The position numbers and the translations under genes were made by a program. Positions 36,503-45,154 of a DNA stretch of 64,000 bases are shown piece after piece. Positions within the stretch are counted from its first letter, which is position 1; each line of letters opens with the position of its first letter. This DNA is from Clostridium tyrobutyricum DSM 2637 = ATCC 25755 = JCM 11008. GTDB lineage: Bacteria > Bacillota > Clostridia > Clostridiales > Clostridiaceae. Below the pieces are notes generated by a model. The model was not told the DNA's origin. It searched no databases and saw only the letters and a program-made list of their open reading frames with translations. The stretch spans positions 61,545-125,544 of the forward strand of contig NZ_APMH01000010.1 in assembly GCF_000359585.1 (NCBI RefSeq). The letters are read 5' to 3'.

Positions 36503-37404
36503 TATATACAGTAACTTTTAATCCTTCAATAGATTATGTAATACAGACTGAAAATTTGATTCTAGGAGACATTAATAGAGTTGACAATGAAAAAAAATTT
36601 GCAGGAGGAAAAGGAATAAATGTATCTCGAGTATTGAATAATCTTGGAGTCTCAAGTAAGGCACTTGGATTTATAGGTGGATTTACTGGAAAGTTTATTA
36701 AAGATTCTTTAGTGAATTTAGGGATTTTTACAGATTTTATAGAAGTTAAGGAAGACACCAGAATAAATGTAAAAATTAAATCAAAACAAGAAACTGAAAT
36801 AAATGGTGCAGGTCCTGATATAGACAAGGAAAATTTAGAAAAATTATTTAAAAAAGTAGAAAACTTAAAAAGTGAAGATTTTATAGTACTTGCAGGTAAT
36901 GTGCAAAAATCAGTACCTAGGGATATATACTCTAGAATTCAGCAGAGATGTAAAAATGGAAAAGTGGCAGTGGATACTACAGGTTCAGCTCTTACTGCTA
37001 CATTAAAATATAAACCATTTTTAATAAAACCCAATATACATGAGCTTGGAGAAATATTTGAAAGAGAACTTAAAAGTTCAGATGAAGTAATTAAATATGC
37101 AAATGAATTGAGAAAGATGGGAGCACAAAATGTAATAATTTCCATGGGAAAAGATGGAGCAATGCTTGTATGTGACGAAGGAGTATATAAGGCATCAGCA
37201 CCTAAAGGTACAGTTAAAAATTCTGTAGGTGCAGGAGATTCTGTTGTAGCTGGTTTTTTAGCTGAATATACAAGAAGTCACAGTATAGTTGATGCATTTA
37301 AGTATGGTGCAGCTTCAGGAAGTGCTACGGCCTTTTCAATAGATTTGTGTAAAAAGGCTTTTGTAGAGCAATTGATGGCTGAAATAAATGTAACTAAATT
37401 ATAG
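36499..37404 (+). CDS. fruK: 1-phosphofructokinase
   Basis: A 301-residue PfkB-family kinase that phosphorylates fructose 1-phosphate to fructose 1,6-bisphosphate with ATP. The FAGGKGINVSRVL motif near the N-terminus and NSVGAGDSVVAGF with catalytic Asp247 are present. It overlaps fruR by four bases (ATGA), giving translational coupling. A 190-base gap to fruA may hold a second promoter or processing site. Tagatose-6-phosphate kinase is a relative, but the fruA neighbour decides. Confidence 0.92.
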   Translation: MIYTVTFNPSIDYVIQTENLILGDINRVDNEKKFAGGKGINVSRVLNNLGVSSKALGFIGGFTGKFIKDSLVNLGIFTDFIEVKEDTRINVKIKSKQETEINGAGPDIDKENLEKLFKKVENLKSEDFIVLAGNVQKSVPRDIYSRIQQRCKNGKVAVDTTGSALTATLKYKPFLIKPNIHELGEIFERELKSSDEVIKYANELRKMGAQNVIISMGKDGAMLVCDEGVYKASAPKGTVKNSVGAGDSVVAGFLAEYTRSHSIVDAFKYGAASGSATAFSIDLCKKAFVEQLMAEINVTKL

Positions 37405-37594
37405 GAAGAATTTTATTATTAATTAGTTTTCTAGGTATATATTATTATATGCCTATGGCAAATTTGAAAACCTTTAATTGGAAATAGTTATTTTTTAGAA
37501 ATTATAAATCCAATAATATATTGTAAATTTCACCAGTTAAATGTCTTTAATAATTTGTCCTATATATATTTTAAAATAATGGGAGGGAAATATT

Positions 37595-39478
37595 ATGAAG
37601 ATTACTGAACTCTTACAAAGAAACACTATAAAGCTGAATTTAGAGTCAAATACTAAATCCGATGTAATAGAAGAACTTGTAGACATACTGAATTCTGCAG
37701 GCAAGCTCAATGATAAAGAAGGATATAAAAAGGAAATATTAAAAAGAGAAGCTGAATTTTCAACTGGAATTGGAGAAGGTATAGCAATACCACATGCAAA
37801 GACAGCTGCAGTTAAGATTCCCGCATTAGCATTTGGATTAAAAAAAGATGGACTTGATTATGAGTCACTAGATGGAACTAATGCTCAACTGTTTTTTATG
37901 ATAGCAGCGCCAGAAGGTGCCAATAATGAACATTTAGATACTCTTGCAAGATTATCAAGTATGCTTATGAATCAGGAATTCAAAAACAATCTTTTAAATG
38001 CTCAATCTGAGTATGAAGTTCTGGGAATGATAGATGAACAGGAAAAGGCTTATATAAAGGCCCAAGGTGGAGATAAAAAACCAGCTGAAATTGACAGCTC
38101 AGAAAAGCTGGTACTGGCAGTTACAGCCTGTCCTACAGGAATAGCTCATACTTATATGGCTGCAGATGCACTTAACAATAAAGGTAAGGAAATTGGAGTC
38201 AACATAAAAGTTGAAACAAATGGTTCTACTGGTGTTAAGAATAAATTGACAGATGAAGAAATAGAGAAGGCGGATGGTATAATTGTAGCTGCGGACAAAC
38301 AGGTTGAAATGGCTAGATTTGATGGAAAAAAACTAGTTCAAGTTTCTGTATCCGAGGCCATTAAAGATCCGGAAGGATTAATAAACAAGGCTGCAAATGG
38401 TGATGCACCAGTTTATCATTCAGATGAAAAGGGAAAAGTTTCTAACTCTGGTGGAAAACAGAGGGTTGGATTTTACAAACATCTTATGAGTGGTGTTTCA
38501 AATATGCTTCCTTTTGTTGTTGGCGGTGGTATTTTAATAGCCATATCGTTTATGTTTGGTATTAAAAGTTATGATCCTAAGGATCCATCTTTTAATGTTA
38601 TATCGCAATTATTTCATGATGTAGGCGGAACTTATGCATTTTCATTAATGGTTCCAGTACTTGCAGGATTTATTGGAATGAGTATAGCTGACAGGCCTGG
38701 ATTTGCTCCTGCCATGGTAGGTGGTTTCATAGCAGCTAAAAGTGATGCTGGATTCTTAGGAGGTCTTATAGCTGGATTTATAGCTGGCTATGTTGTATTG
38801 CTTTTGAAAAAGGTATTTTCAAAGCTTCCACAGTCGCTTGAAGGAATAAAGCCTGTACTTTTGTATCCATTGTTTGGTATATTGATTACTGGTGTAATAA
38901 TGCTTCTATTTATAGTAAATCCTGTAAAGGCAATAAATGTAGGATTAGTACACTGGCTTGGCTCTATGGGAAGTACAAATAGGCTTATTTTAGGACTTAT
39001 ACTTGGAGGAATGATGGCAATAGATATGGGAGGTCCTGTAAACAAGGCAGCCTTTGCTTTTGGAATAGCTATGATAGCAAATGGAAAATTTACTCCTCAT
39101 GCTGCAATAATGGCTGGAGGAATGGTTCCACCACTTGGAATAGCTATTGCTACTTCAATATTTAAAAATAGATTTACTAAGGAAGAAAGAGAAACAGGTA
39201 AAACATGCTATGTAATGGGTGCTACGTTTATTACAGAAGGTGCTATACCATTTGCAGCATCTGATCCTGGAAGGGTAATTCCTGCTTCGATAGTAGGAGC
39301 TGCAGTTGCAGGGGGACTCTCAATGATATTTAATATAGGATTGCCTGCACCACATGGTGGAATTTTTGTAATACCAGTAATAAATGGGAATCCACTATTG
39401 TATATACTTGCTATAGTAATAGGATCATTTATTACGGCGGGCTTACTTGGCGTTTTCAAAAAACCCTTAGTAAAATAA
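37595..39478 (+). CDS. fruA: PTS fructose transporter, fused IIA-IIB-IIC
   Basis: A 627-residue single-chain permease. Domain IIA (about 1-145) has the phospho-His67 in GIAIPHAKT; IIB (about 170-265) has Cys179 in TACPTGIAHTYMAA; IIC (about 290-627) has about nine membrane segments with MAIDMGGPVNKAAF and PFAASDPGRVIP. It imports fructose as fructose 1-phosphate, the substrate of fruK. GGGAGGG precedes the ATG. A REP hairpin follows the stop codon in place of a normal terminator. Confidence 0.95.
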   Translation: MKITELLQRNTIKLNLESNTKSDVIEELVDILNSAGKLNDKEGYKKEILKREAEFSTGIGEGIAIPHAKTAAVKIPALAFGLKKDGLDYESLDGTNAQLFFMIAAPEGANNEHLDTLARLSSMLMNQEFKNNLLNAQSEYEVLGMIDEQEKAYIKAQGGDKKPAEIDSSEKLVLAVTACPTGIAHTYMAADALNNKGKEIGVNIKVETNGSTGVKNKLTDEEIEKADGIIVAADKQVEMARFDGKKLVQVSVSEAIKDPEGLINKAANGDAPVYHSDEKGKVSNSGGKQRVGFYKHLMSGVSNMLPFVVGGGILIAISFMFGIKSYDPKDPSFNVISQLFHDVGGTYAFSLMVPVLAGFIGMSIADRPGFAPAMVGGFIAAKSDAGFLGGLIAGFIAGYVVLLLKKVFSKLPQSLEGIKPVLLYPLFGILITGVIMLLFIVNPVKAINVGLVHWLGSMGSTNRLILGLILGGMMAIDMGGPVNKAAFAFGIAMIANGKFTPHAAIMAGGMVPPLGIAIATSIFKNRFTKEERETGKTCYVMGATFITEGAIPFAASDPGRVIPASIVGAAVAGGLSMIFNIGLPAPHGGIFVIPVINGNPLLYILAIVIGSFITAGLLGVFKKPLVK

Positions 39479-39489
39479 TTGTAATTTGG

Positions 39490-39536
39490 TGGGGACAGTT
39501 AACAACTTTTAGGATCAAAAGTTGTTAACTGTCCCT
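39490..39536. repeat. REP hairpin 1
   Basis: Perfect 19-bp stem GGGACAGTTAACAACTTTT (39492-39510) paired with its complement at 39517-39535 around a six-base loop AGGATC. It lies twelve bases after fruA. Same sequence as REP hairpins 3 and 4; no T-run, so it is not a typical terminator. Confidence 0.95.
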
Positions 39537-39549
39537 AAAACATTAGAAT

Positions 39550-40241
39550 ATGAAAATAAGATATGGAATCAAGTCCATCAATTACCGTATAATTAGAAAA
39601 AACATAAAGAATATAAATATTAGGGTAAATAATAATGTAGATATATGTGTAACTTGTCTGCTAAATATAGCTGAATCTTCTATAGAAAAAGTTATAAATA
39701 ATAAAATTTAATGGATAGTTAAAAAATTGAGTTTAGTTAATAACAGAAATGTAAAATTAAATGAATTACAGATTTATAATATGAAAAAAAGTATTATTTT
39801 TAGGAAAAATATTGACACTGTAGAATGTTTACATAAATATAAATAAACCATATATAAAATTTGATAATGATAAGATAATTATTTATGGAAATGATTATGC
39901 ACTATCTAATTCAGAAAATATAAAAGAATTTGTGTCAAGCGCATTAAAAGCTAAGCTGTATACTATACTTGAAGAAAGAATAGATATCTATAAAAACATA
40001 ATAAAAATTAATCCCAACAAAATAACTATAAGAAATCAGAAAAGCATATGGGGAAGTTGTTCTTCAAATGGTAACTTGAGTTTTAATTATGATGCCATTA
40101 GATATAATAGATTATATAGTTGTACATAAGTTATGTCATCTAGTTTATATGAGCCATTCTAAAAGATATTGGGATTTAGTTAGTTCTATAATTCAAGATT
40201 ATAAACTAAAAAAATTTGGCTTCATAATAATGGATATATAA
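39550..40241 (+). pseudogene. YgjP-like metallopeptidase (DUF45) pseudogene
   Basis: From an ATG at 39550 the reading gives the YgjP start (YRIIRKNIKNINIRV), then in-frame stops near 39709 and 39845, a readable middle part (ITIRNQKSIWGSCSSNGNLS), a frameshift near 40110, and a last part IDYIVVHKLCHLVYMSHSKR ending at TAA 40239. Intact relatives have HELCH as zinc motif; here the catalytic Glu has become Lys. At least four lesions mean a dead gene. It fills the space between REP hairpin 1 and the transposase. Confidence 0.85.
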
Positions 40242-40256
40242 TCAATATTTAAAACT

Positions 40257-41189
40257 TTAAGTATTAGTAATTTGTAATTGAGATGATTTGCTATAAGATA
40301 TAAAGTTATTGATAATATTTTTGTATTTTTTACTACTGGCGAGAAATAATCCGTTTTCATAAAGCTTTAGTGTATTTGAATTAGAAATATTTCCAATTAT
40401 ATTAGATATATCATTAAGTTTGAAATTACATAAACATCTAAGTAAAAATACACATAGAGATTTTAGTTCCATATTTTTATGATTGTATTTTCCGTTTATA
40501 CAAAAAGTTTTTTTAGTAAAGTATTTTATAAAGTCTATGATTTTTTCTGGTTTAAAATTTCTAACTAATATATGATTATCTTTTACATAAGTATATTCTT
40601 TTTTTAAAAGTTTAATTTTATCTTCAATATCTTTATTTGATGAATTTAAAATTAAACCCAGATAATTTTTTGCAGCTTCATATCTATTTAAACTGAAATG
40701 ATTTAGAATAAAATCCGTATCTATTAAATCATTTTTAGGAGATTTCTTATTTAAGTATGCATGAATACTTGAATATTTATATTTATTAATACAATTTCTA
40801 TACTTTGAAATGTCTTTTGGATTGTTGTGTATATATAAGGATACAACTACTGCATATCTGTCACTTTGTATTGGCTTACTTTTAAAACGATCTGCAAATA
40901 CATGACCATGTCTATTATATCTTTTATTATAATATTGAGCATAACTCTGGTTAATAGATTTCATAAATTTTGATATATCGGCCCCATTATCATTAATTTG
41001 AAGATGATAATGAGTGTCCATTATTATATATGAATAAATTTTTATCATGTAGGCTTTTTTGTACTTTTTTAATAAATTTAAAAATTTTTCTTTGTCATTA
41101 GAATCTTTAAAAAGTATGATTTCACTTATACCCCTGCTCATAATATGGTGAATGTTTATTCCATTTTTTTGACGTGCAGTTCTTGACAC
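40257..41189 (-). CDS. REP-associated tyrosine transposase (RAYT), Y1/HUH family
   Basis: A 310-residue protein. The N-terminal half is a Y1 transposase domain: MSRTARQKNGINIHHIMSRG, the metal-binding HUH motif H60-Y-H62 (MDTHYHLQI), and a helix with the candidate catalytic tyrosines 83-87 (SYAQYYNKR) followed by GHVFADRFKS. The C-terminal part (about 215-310) resembles a DnaA-C-like helix-turn-helix (SLCVFLLRCLCNFKLNDIS). Start is GTG at 41189, with AAAGGAG upstream. Hairpins of one repeat family lie on both sides (39490 and 41276), the arrangement expected for RAYT and its REP targets. Confidence 0.9.
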   Translation of the reverse strand: MSRTARQKNGINIHHIMSRGISEIILFKDSNDKEKFLNLLKKYKKAYMIKIYSYIIMDTHYHLQINDNGADISKFMKSINQSYAQYYNKRYNRHGHVFADRFKSKPIQSDRYAVVVSLYIHNNPKDISKYRNCINKYKYSSIHAYLNKKSPKNDLIDTDFILNHFSLNRYEAAKNYLGLILNSSNKDIEDKIKLLKKEYTYVKDNHILVRNFKPEKIIDFIKYFTKKTFCINGKYNHKNMELKSLCVFLLRCLCNFKLNDISNIIGNISNSNTLKLYENGLFLASSKKYKNIINNFISYSKSSQLQITNT

Positions 41190-41275
41190 TAACAAAAGCT
41201 CCTTTCCTAAATAGGTTTATTTGATAAATATATTATGATTATTGACAATATGAATAATTTTAAACAAGTTAAAAA

Positions 41276-41328
41276 GGGACAGTTAACAATTTTTTTGTTT
41301 TAGTTTATAAAAAATTGTTAACTGTCCC
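41276..41328. repeat. REP hairpin 2
   Basis: Perfect 20-bp stem GGGACAGTTAACAATTTTTT (41276-41295) paired with its complement at 41309-41328; 13-base loop. It differs from the other hairpins by C-to-T changes at the inner end. It lies upstream of the transposase gene. Confidence 0.95.
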
Positions 41329-41414
41329 CACATTAAACTTAAAAAAGTATATAATATATGTAATATATATTAACGATACTATGCATATAATGAATCATAT
41401 TTATAATAATAAAA

Positions 41415-41459
41415 AAATAATAAATATGTAAATAATAAATATGTAAATAATAAATATGT
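41415..41459 (+). repeat. Three exact tandem copies of AAATAATAAATATGT
   Basis: 15-base units at 41415, 41430 and 41445, ending about 50 bases before the Fur-family start codon. Possible iterated operator or slippage repeat. Confidence 0.85.
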
Positions 41460-41507
41460 AAATAATATTGTTTATTATATATTTTTGAGTGAATTTGAGG
41501 TGATTTT

Positions 41508-41957
41508 GTGAATGATATTGAAGAATGCTTAAGAAAATATAATATTAAAGTTACAAAACCTAGAGTCAACATACTGGAAATATTTTTTAAAAGTGATAAT
41601 GCTATAACCGCTGAGGATATTTTTAACAAATGCAAGTTGAAAAATGTTAATGTGGATATATCTACAATCTATAGATCATTGGATCTTTTTGAAGCTAAAA
41701 AAATAATAAAAAAATTTGATTTAGGATTAAATAAATCTGCTTATGCTATAATAAGAAAAAAGCACAAACACATAATACAATGTAAATTGTGCCATAAAAA
41801 AGTTGAAATAGATTGTCCGATGCAGGAAATAGAAGAGATAATAAAAAGTAAAACAGGATTTGTACTTTCTGACTCAGATGAAAAATTGGATTTTAAATTA
41901 GACGGAATATGTGAAGAATGCAGAAATAAATTGTTGAAAGAACATATCAAAATATAG
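41508..41957 (+). CDS. Fur family metal- or peroxide-responsive regulator
   Basis: A 149-residue repressor: winged helix (about 1-80, with VTKPRVNILEIF and DISTIYRSLDLF), then the metal-binding dimer domain. The structural zinc cysteines C92, C95, C135 and C138 are present, as is the regulatory HKH (86-88) ahead of them. The family includes Fur, Zur and PerR; the sequence does not settle which. GTG start with GAGGTG upstream. Three 15-base tandem repeats lie before it. Confidence 0.88.
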   Translation: MNDIEECLRKYNIKVTKPRVNILEIFFKSDNAITAEDIFNKCKLKNVNVDISTIYRSLDLFEAKKIIKKFDLGLNKSAYAIIRKKHKHIIQCKLCHKKVEIDCPMQEIEEIIKSKTGFVLSDSDEKLDFKLDGICEECRNKLLKEHIKI

Positions 41958-41974
41958 TGTGGTAAATTTTTATC

Positions 41975-42283
41975 TTAATAGGGGTAAACTTTATATACTT
42001 TCCATATTCCTTTCTTGTTTTTTTCTAAGAACACTTCATAATTGATAGATCTGTGAGACTTACCATTTGAAAGCCCATTTACTTTTACAAAAGCATCAAC
42101 ACCATTAGAAAAATATAAAGTTTTATTACTAACGTCATACATTTTATATTTATTAAAAATTCCAGTTGTAAAATATTGTTCAACAGCATAATTTATATCT
42201 TTGGATTTGTTTAAGTTGAATTGCTGTAATATTATTATACTTGCGAATAAAATAAATATTATTAAGCATATAAATTTTTTCAT
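41975..42283 (-). CDS. Small membrane-anchored extracellular protein, unknown
   Basis: A 102-residue protein: N-terminal hydrophobic anchor or signal (about residues 3-22, KFICLIIFILFASIIIL), then a small soluble domain (QYFTTGIFNKYKMYDVSNKT; YEVFLEKNKKGIWKVYKVYP). Start at 42283 with GGAGG eight bases upstream. No family identified; the C-terminal strand pattern recalls small NTF2-like or DUF4878-type domains, but this is a guess. Confidence 0.6.
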   Translation of the reverse strand: MKKFICLIIFILFASIIILQQFNLNKSKDINYAVEQYFTTGIFNKYKMYDVSNKTLYFSNGVDAFVKVNGLSNGKSHRSINYEVFLEKNKKGIWKVYKVYPY

Positions 42284-42491
42284 AAAGTTTTCCTCCATAT
42301 AATCTTATGATTATTAAATTTTATTTTATAGTATTCATGATAAAGAGTATATATTATAATAATAACTTTTATTTCAATATAAGTAAATACATGTAAATAA
42401 ATTCATATTAAACATTTGTCTTAAAAGTACGATATAGTATAATGCAAGGTATTGACTATATTTAGCAAGTGCATTACAGGGAGATGTTGAA

Positions 42492-42809
42492 TTGGATTTT
42501 TCTTCATTAATTTTAATAGAAAAAGATAAGAAAACAGGAATGATAAATGGTCAGCTTGGAACCTATAATGCAGTAGACGGGGCATAATACATAAGAGGGG
42601 TGTATTATGATAGTAATTATGTAAATATTTATTTCAATACAAATAAAGAGGTGGAAGATTGGCAGTATTATACCATTTTCGACATGCTTGAAAAATATAA
42701 CTTCAATGAAAATAATTTTAAAATTAAGGAAGTTGAAGACGAATATAATCCTATGTGGATAGTTAAATTTAACTATACTGATAATCATAATTTAATGAAA
42801 AAAGATTAA
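42492..42809 (+). pseudogene. DUF6762-like gene with in-frame stop and short C-terminus
   Basis: From a TTG with GGGAG upstream the frame runs LDFSSLILIEKDKKTGMING to TAA at 42585, then continues in the same frame (VNIYFNTNKEVEDWQYYTIF; EYNPMWIVKFNY) to TAA at 42807. It resembles a clostridial DUF6762 protein in which one codon, probably GAA, has become TAA and the last third is lost. Translation from GTG 42600 alone would make 69 residues, but no good binding site supports it. Confidence 0.65.
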
Positions 42810-42920
42810 ATACTTTATGTAGTTTAATAAATATTTGTATGAATAAAGTTTTTAATAATATAGTGAATAAAAGACAAAAATATGAAGATTAATTTCATAA
42901 TATGAATTGTATACTAGTAA

Positions 42921-42951
42921 TAATAACAAGTATATAATATACTTGTTATTA
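42921..42951. promoter_or_regulatory. 31-bp perfect palindrome upstream of the HD-GYP gene
   Basis: TAATAACAAGTATAT and its exact complement separated by one base, 59 bases before the start codon. No T-run follows, so it is more likely an operator than a terminator. The protein that would bind it is unknown. Confidence 0.5.
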
Positions 42952-43009
42952 TGAAAAAGACTAATTATGCATTAAAGTAAATATTTATAACTTTATTGAG
43001 GTGTAACTA

Positions 43010-44065
43010 ATGAGATTGGAGCATATAAGTAAAATTAGAGAAGGACAGATTCTCGGGAAAAATATACTTACATCAGATGGTCAAATTTTATTAAAGGCAG
43101 GAGTAAATCTAAGTGACGTATATATAAATAAATTGAGAAATCTTGGTGTATGTTATATGTACATAGAAGATGAAATGCTGGATGATGTATATGTAGAGGA
43201 TGAAAAATTGACAGAACTTAAACAAATTGCTATGAAAAGTATATCCTCCATAGTTGGAAAATTATATTATGGTAATGGAAAAGGATTTGAAAAGGCTATA
43301 GCGCCAGTTCAGGATATGATGGATTATATACTTAATATGGGAGATGTAAATAAAAGTTTATATGATATAAAAACATATGATAATTATACTTCTATACATT
43401 CTCTGGATACTTGTGTTATGTCATGTTTTTTAGCTATAACGTCAGGAGTGGACTCTTGTGATTTGAAGGATGTTGGAGTAGGAGCAATTTTACATGATGT
43501 TGGAAAAACGAAAATTCCAATTGAAATATTGAATAAAAAAACCAGACTTACTTATGAAGAATTTGAAGAGATAAAGAAACATCCTCTTTATGGCGTGGAA
43601 CTTTTAAAAAAAAATTTTATGATTTCAAGTAGAATTATAAAGGTAGTTGAGCAGCATCATGAAAGGGTTGACGGAAGAGGTTATCCATATGGATTAAGGG
43701 ATAAACAGATAACTAAATTTGCAAAGATAGTTTGTATATGTGATGTATATGATGCGGTAAGCAATGATAGAGTATATAGAAAAAAGTTCAAATTAAATGA
43801 ATCCTATGAATTAATACTCTCTGGAAGTGGGAGTGCTTTTGATAAGCAGCTTGTATTGGATTTTAAAAATACCTTTGCCATTTATCCACTTGGATGCCAT
43901 GTTAAATTGTCTAATAATGAAGATGGATATGTAATAAAACAGAATCAGGGTTTTCCAGACAGGCCTATAGTAAGAGTTATACCAAAAGATACTGGCAATA
44001 TTTCATGTTTTCATGAAATAGATTTGCTTTATAATACTAATGTTGTAATTTTGAAGATAATATAA
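43010..44065 (+). CDS. HD-GYP domain protein, probable c-di-GMP phosphodiesterase
   Basis: A 351-residue protein with an N-terminal DUF3391-like region (about 1-115) and an HD-GYP domain (about 120-300). The metal site is complete: H162 and D163 (LHDVGKTKIP), H216-H217 (QHHERVDGRGYPYG) and a conserved Asp in CDVYDAVSNDR; the GYP motif itself is present. It should hydrolyse c-di-GMP or a related dinucleotide. GAGGTG is upstream of the ATG. The next gene, a rhomboid protease, starts 24 bases later and is likely co-transcribed. Confidence 0.9.
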   Translation: MRLEHISKIREGQILGKNILTSDGQILLKAGVNLSDVYINKLRNLGVCYMYIEDEMLDDVYVEDEKLTELKQIAMKSISSIVGKLYYGNGKGFEKAIAPVQDMMDYILNMGDVNKSLYDIKTYDNYTSIHSLDTCVMSCFLAITSGVDSCDLKDVGVGAILHDVGKTKIPIEILNKKTRLTYEEFEEIKKHPLYGVELLKKNFMISSRIIKVVEQHHERVDGRGYPYGLRDKQITKFAKIVCICDVYDAVSNDRVYRKKFKLNESYELILSGSGSAFDKQLVLDFKNTFAIYPLGCHVKLSNNEDGYVIKQNQGFPDRPIVRVIPKDTGNISCFHEIDLLYNTNVVILKII

Positions 44066-44089
44066 TATTAGTTTTTTAAGGAGAATTTT

Positions 44090-45112
44090 ATGAACAGATA
44101 CATACAAAATTTAATTAAAGAATTGTACAATTTATACAATTTTAATATTTTGGAAATTGGCAATATTACTGGATCTACTAGCAAATGGGGAGTTTATAGC
44201 ATATATAATAATAATTTAAATGTGGTACTTTTTTCAGATTTAGATCATTACAGGCAAATAGATACTAATATATTAAAAGTTAAACTTCATAATATAATTG
44301 GATACAGTAATTTAACACTCACAATTGTATTGTTGGAAAATGATACTGTATCTATTCAGCAAAAAATTAGTAATTTAATCGGTTATCCACAATGTGAATT
44401 AATTTTAATAGATGTTAATTTAAATAGAATATTATATTATAGTGAATCTGCGAATTCATTTGTATATAAAATAAGTAATTGTATAAATAAGTTGAATAAT
44501 CATAATAAACATATAGACAAAAACGGTAAGTTTAGCATAAGAGGATCAGAAATAACATATTTTATTGTGGCCTTAAATATAATATTTTATATTATAACAG
44601 CTATTTTATCAAAAAATATATTTAGCAGTGATATAAATGTATTAGTTTATATGGGTGCTAAAGTTAATCAATTTATATCATCTGGACAGTATTATAGATT
44701 AATATTATGTATGTTTTTACATGGAGGTATTGTACATTTGGTGCTTAACATGTATGCACTTGTAGCTATTGGACCTTTAGTGGAAAAAATATATGGTAAG
44801 TTAAAATATATATTTATATACTTTTTTTCAGGCATTATTGCTTCTATTTTTAGTTATATTTTTTCTCCAAGTATATCTATTGGGGCGTCAGGAGCTATAT
44901 TTGGTTTGTTTGGAGCAACTTTGATATTTGCTTTAAAGATGAAAGAAAGAATAAATAAAGAATTTATCTATAGTATTTTTTCTGTAATTGCTGTTAATTT
45001 GATTTTGGGATTTTCAGTGGCTAATGTAGATAATTTTGGCCATGTTGGTGGTTTAATAGGAGGAATAGTATCTTCTTTAATTTTGAAGATAGGAAAAAAT
45101 GGGGACAGTTAA
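44090..45112 (+). CDS. Rhomboid family intramembrane serine protease
   Basis: A 340-residue protein: a soluble N-terminal domain of about 150 residues, then six membrane helices. The catalytic pair is Ser267 (GASGAIFG) and His318 (NFGHVGG); HGGIVHLVLNMYAL holds the oxyanion-stabilising residues. Substrates are unknown. The last codons and the stop (GGG GAC AGT TAA) are the first bases of REP hairpin 3, so the original C-terminus has been replaced. AAGGAG precedes the ATG. Confidence 0.92.
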   Translation: MNRYIQNLIKELYNLYNFNILEIGNITGSTSKWGVYSIYNNNLNVVLFSDLDHYRQIDTNILKVKLHNIIGYSNLTLTIVLLENDTVSIQQKISNLIGYPQCELILIDVNLNRILYYSESANSFVYKISNCINKLNNHNKHIDKNGKFSIRGSEITYFIVALNIIFYIITAILSKNIFSSDINVLVYMGAKVNQFISSGQYYRLILCMFLHGGIVHLVLNMYALVAIGPLVEKIYGKLKYIFIYFFSGIIASIFSYIFSPSISIGASGAIFGLFGATLIFALKMKERINKEFIYSIFSVIAVNLILGFSVANVDNFGHVGGLIGGIVSSLILKIGKNGDS

Positions 45113-45148
45113 CAACTTTTAATTTTAAAAAAGTTGTTAACTGTCCCT
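45101..45148. repeat. REP hairpin 3, forming the end of the rhomboid gene
   Basis: Perfect 19-bp stem GGGACAGTTAACAACTTTT (45102-45120) with its complement at 45129-45147; eight-base loop. It lies between the convergent rhomboid and FtsH-like genes and supplies the stop codon of the former. Confidence 0.95.
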
Positions 45149-45154
45149 GTAGTT

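Noticed and set aside
39490..41328. REP hairpins as ordinary terminators or a CRISPR-like array
   Set aside because: They lack T-runs, one lies between divergent genes, and spacing is irregular with no spacer structure.
41401..41470. 15-bp tandem repeats as a CRISPR array
   Set aside because: The units are directly contiguous with no spacers and no cas genes are nearby.
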